A stretch of 38,633 nucleotides of DNA from a virus. Under the pieces are notes generated by a model. The model was not told the origin of the DNA. It did no database searches and saw nothing but the letters and a program-made list of their open reading frames with translations. The DNA is taken from IMG/VR virus record IMGVR_UViG_3300038761_000007, positions 1 through 38,633 of that record; one strand, 5' to 3'. This document shows positions 38,373-38,633 of this stretch, one piece after another (within the stretch, counting starts at the first letter, position 1; each line of letters starts with the position of its first letter). Both the position numbers and the translations under genes were made by a program.

Positions 38373-38633
38373 ATGAGACCTAATACAGTAATAATGCCTC
38401 GCGAACTTACGGCAGAAAATGGAGCAAAATGTCTGCTTTCTGGCGAATTTAGTGTAGGGCATTTCATTGAATGTGGATACTGCGACGAGGGCGATGCAAA
38501 AATTGATCCCGATGGAGACTATGAAGAGTGCGAGCTTTGCGAAGGCCAAGGCGAGGTCCATATAGAGATACCGATTGACTGGCCAACAATTAAAGCAATT
38601 TACGCAATGGCAGTGAAGCACTTAGCTAAATAA
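38373..38633 (+). CDS. DnaJ-type Cys-rich small protein
   Basis: 86 aa from the ATG at 38373. An N-terminal segment, M-P-R-E-L-T-A-E-N-G-A-K, precedes a Cys pair C-G-Y-C and a second C-E-L-C-E-G-Q-G, the zinc-finger layout of DnaJ. It ends exactly at the window edge with TAA. Common in phage early regions near the integrase; it could bind nucleic acid or protein. Starts downstream of a terminator, so it needs its own promoter or readthrough. Confidence 0.78.
   Translation: MRPNTVIMPRELTAENGAKCLLSGEFSVGHFIECGYCDEGDAKIDPDGDYEECELCEGQGEVHIEIPIDWPTIKAIYAMAVKHLAK

Noticed and set aside
1-38633. tRNA genes, CRISPR arrays and insertion sequences
   Set aside because: No cloverleaf, regularly spaced direct repeat array or transposase gene was seen on reading; a program scan was not possible.
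1-38633. attL/attR direct repeats at the window ends
   Set aside because: The ends fall on the integrase start codon and a stop codon, and I found no shared core sequence between them; the att sites are presumably outside.

Overview
This window is an essentially complete temperate siphovirus (an integrated prophage, or its genome opened at the integrase start codon). It has an HK97-fold capsid, a long non-contractile tail, an integrase and a CI/Cro-type lysogeny switch. The host is most likely a gammaproteobacterium: the lysis genes are of Gram-negative type (GH108 endolysin, LydA-like holin), and the P4-alpha-like primase-helicase, DUF2303/YfdQ and YehS-like (DUF1456) proteins are typical of that class. 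A marine Cellvibrionales-like host is only a guess. The window begins exactly at the integrase start codon and ends exactly on a stop codon, so no att sites can be seen.

Layout. 1-957 (+): tyrosine integrase. 958-24541 (-): late genes. In transcription order these are endolysin, holin, alpha/beta hydrolase, HNH nuclease, TerS, TerL, a membrane microprotein, portal, prohead protease, major capsid, a decoration-like protein, head-tail connectors, tail terminator, tail tube, tail chaperones joined by a -1 frameshift, tape measure, tail-tip proteins, a seven-repeat beta-propeller and a fibre protein. 24590-24700: a sigma70-like promoter followed about 50 nt later by a terminator, the arrangement of a lambda PR'-tR' late control point. 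24708-32456 (-): the early operon driven by the cro promoter. It runs cro, terminator, exported PD-(D/E)XK-like protein, small coupled genes, primase-helicase, an iteron-rich origin-like region, ssb, small genes and a Q-like candidate. 32539-33267 (+): CI repressor. 33300-35280: an accessory island in the position of lambda rexAB, with its own consensus promoter and terminators. 35344-38284 (+): a second early operon (PL equivalent) that begins with a LuxR-type HTH/membrane protein and continues through DUF2303 to a frameshifted MazG-like gene. 38373-38633 (+): a DnaJ-like Cys-rich protein.

Regulation. The cro promoter and the promoter at 35344-35372 share the same skeleton (TTGAC, 17-nt spacer, TAATAT), carry related operator sequences at the same places, and put the first ATG 6-7 nt after the -10 box. 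CI/Cro should therefore control both operons, and both first transcripts look leaderless. The rex-position island has its own operator-free promoter, as expected for genes expressed in the lysogen.

The least explained elements are: ten exact TGCCCCG iterons with nested inverted repeats beside the primase; an 18-bp inverted repeat closing a branched structure ahead of ssb; four boxB-like hairpins (5-bp stem, G-N3-A pentaloop) downstream of a Lys/Arg-rich small protein; the rex-position island; and the beta-propeller tail protein.
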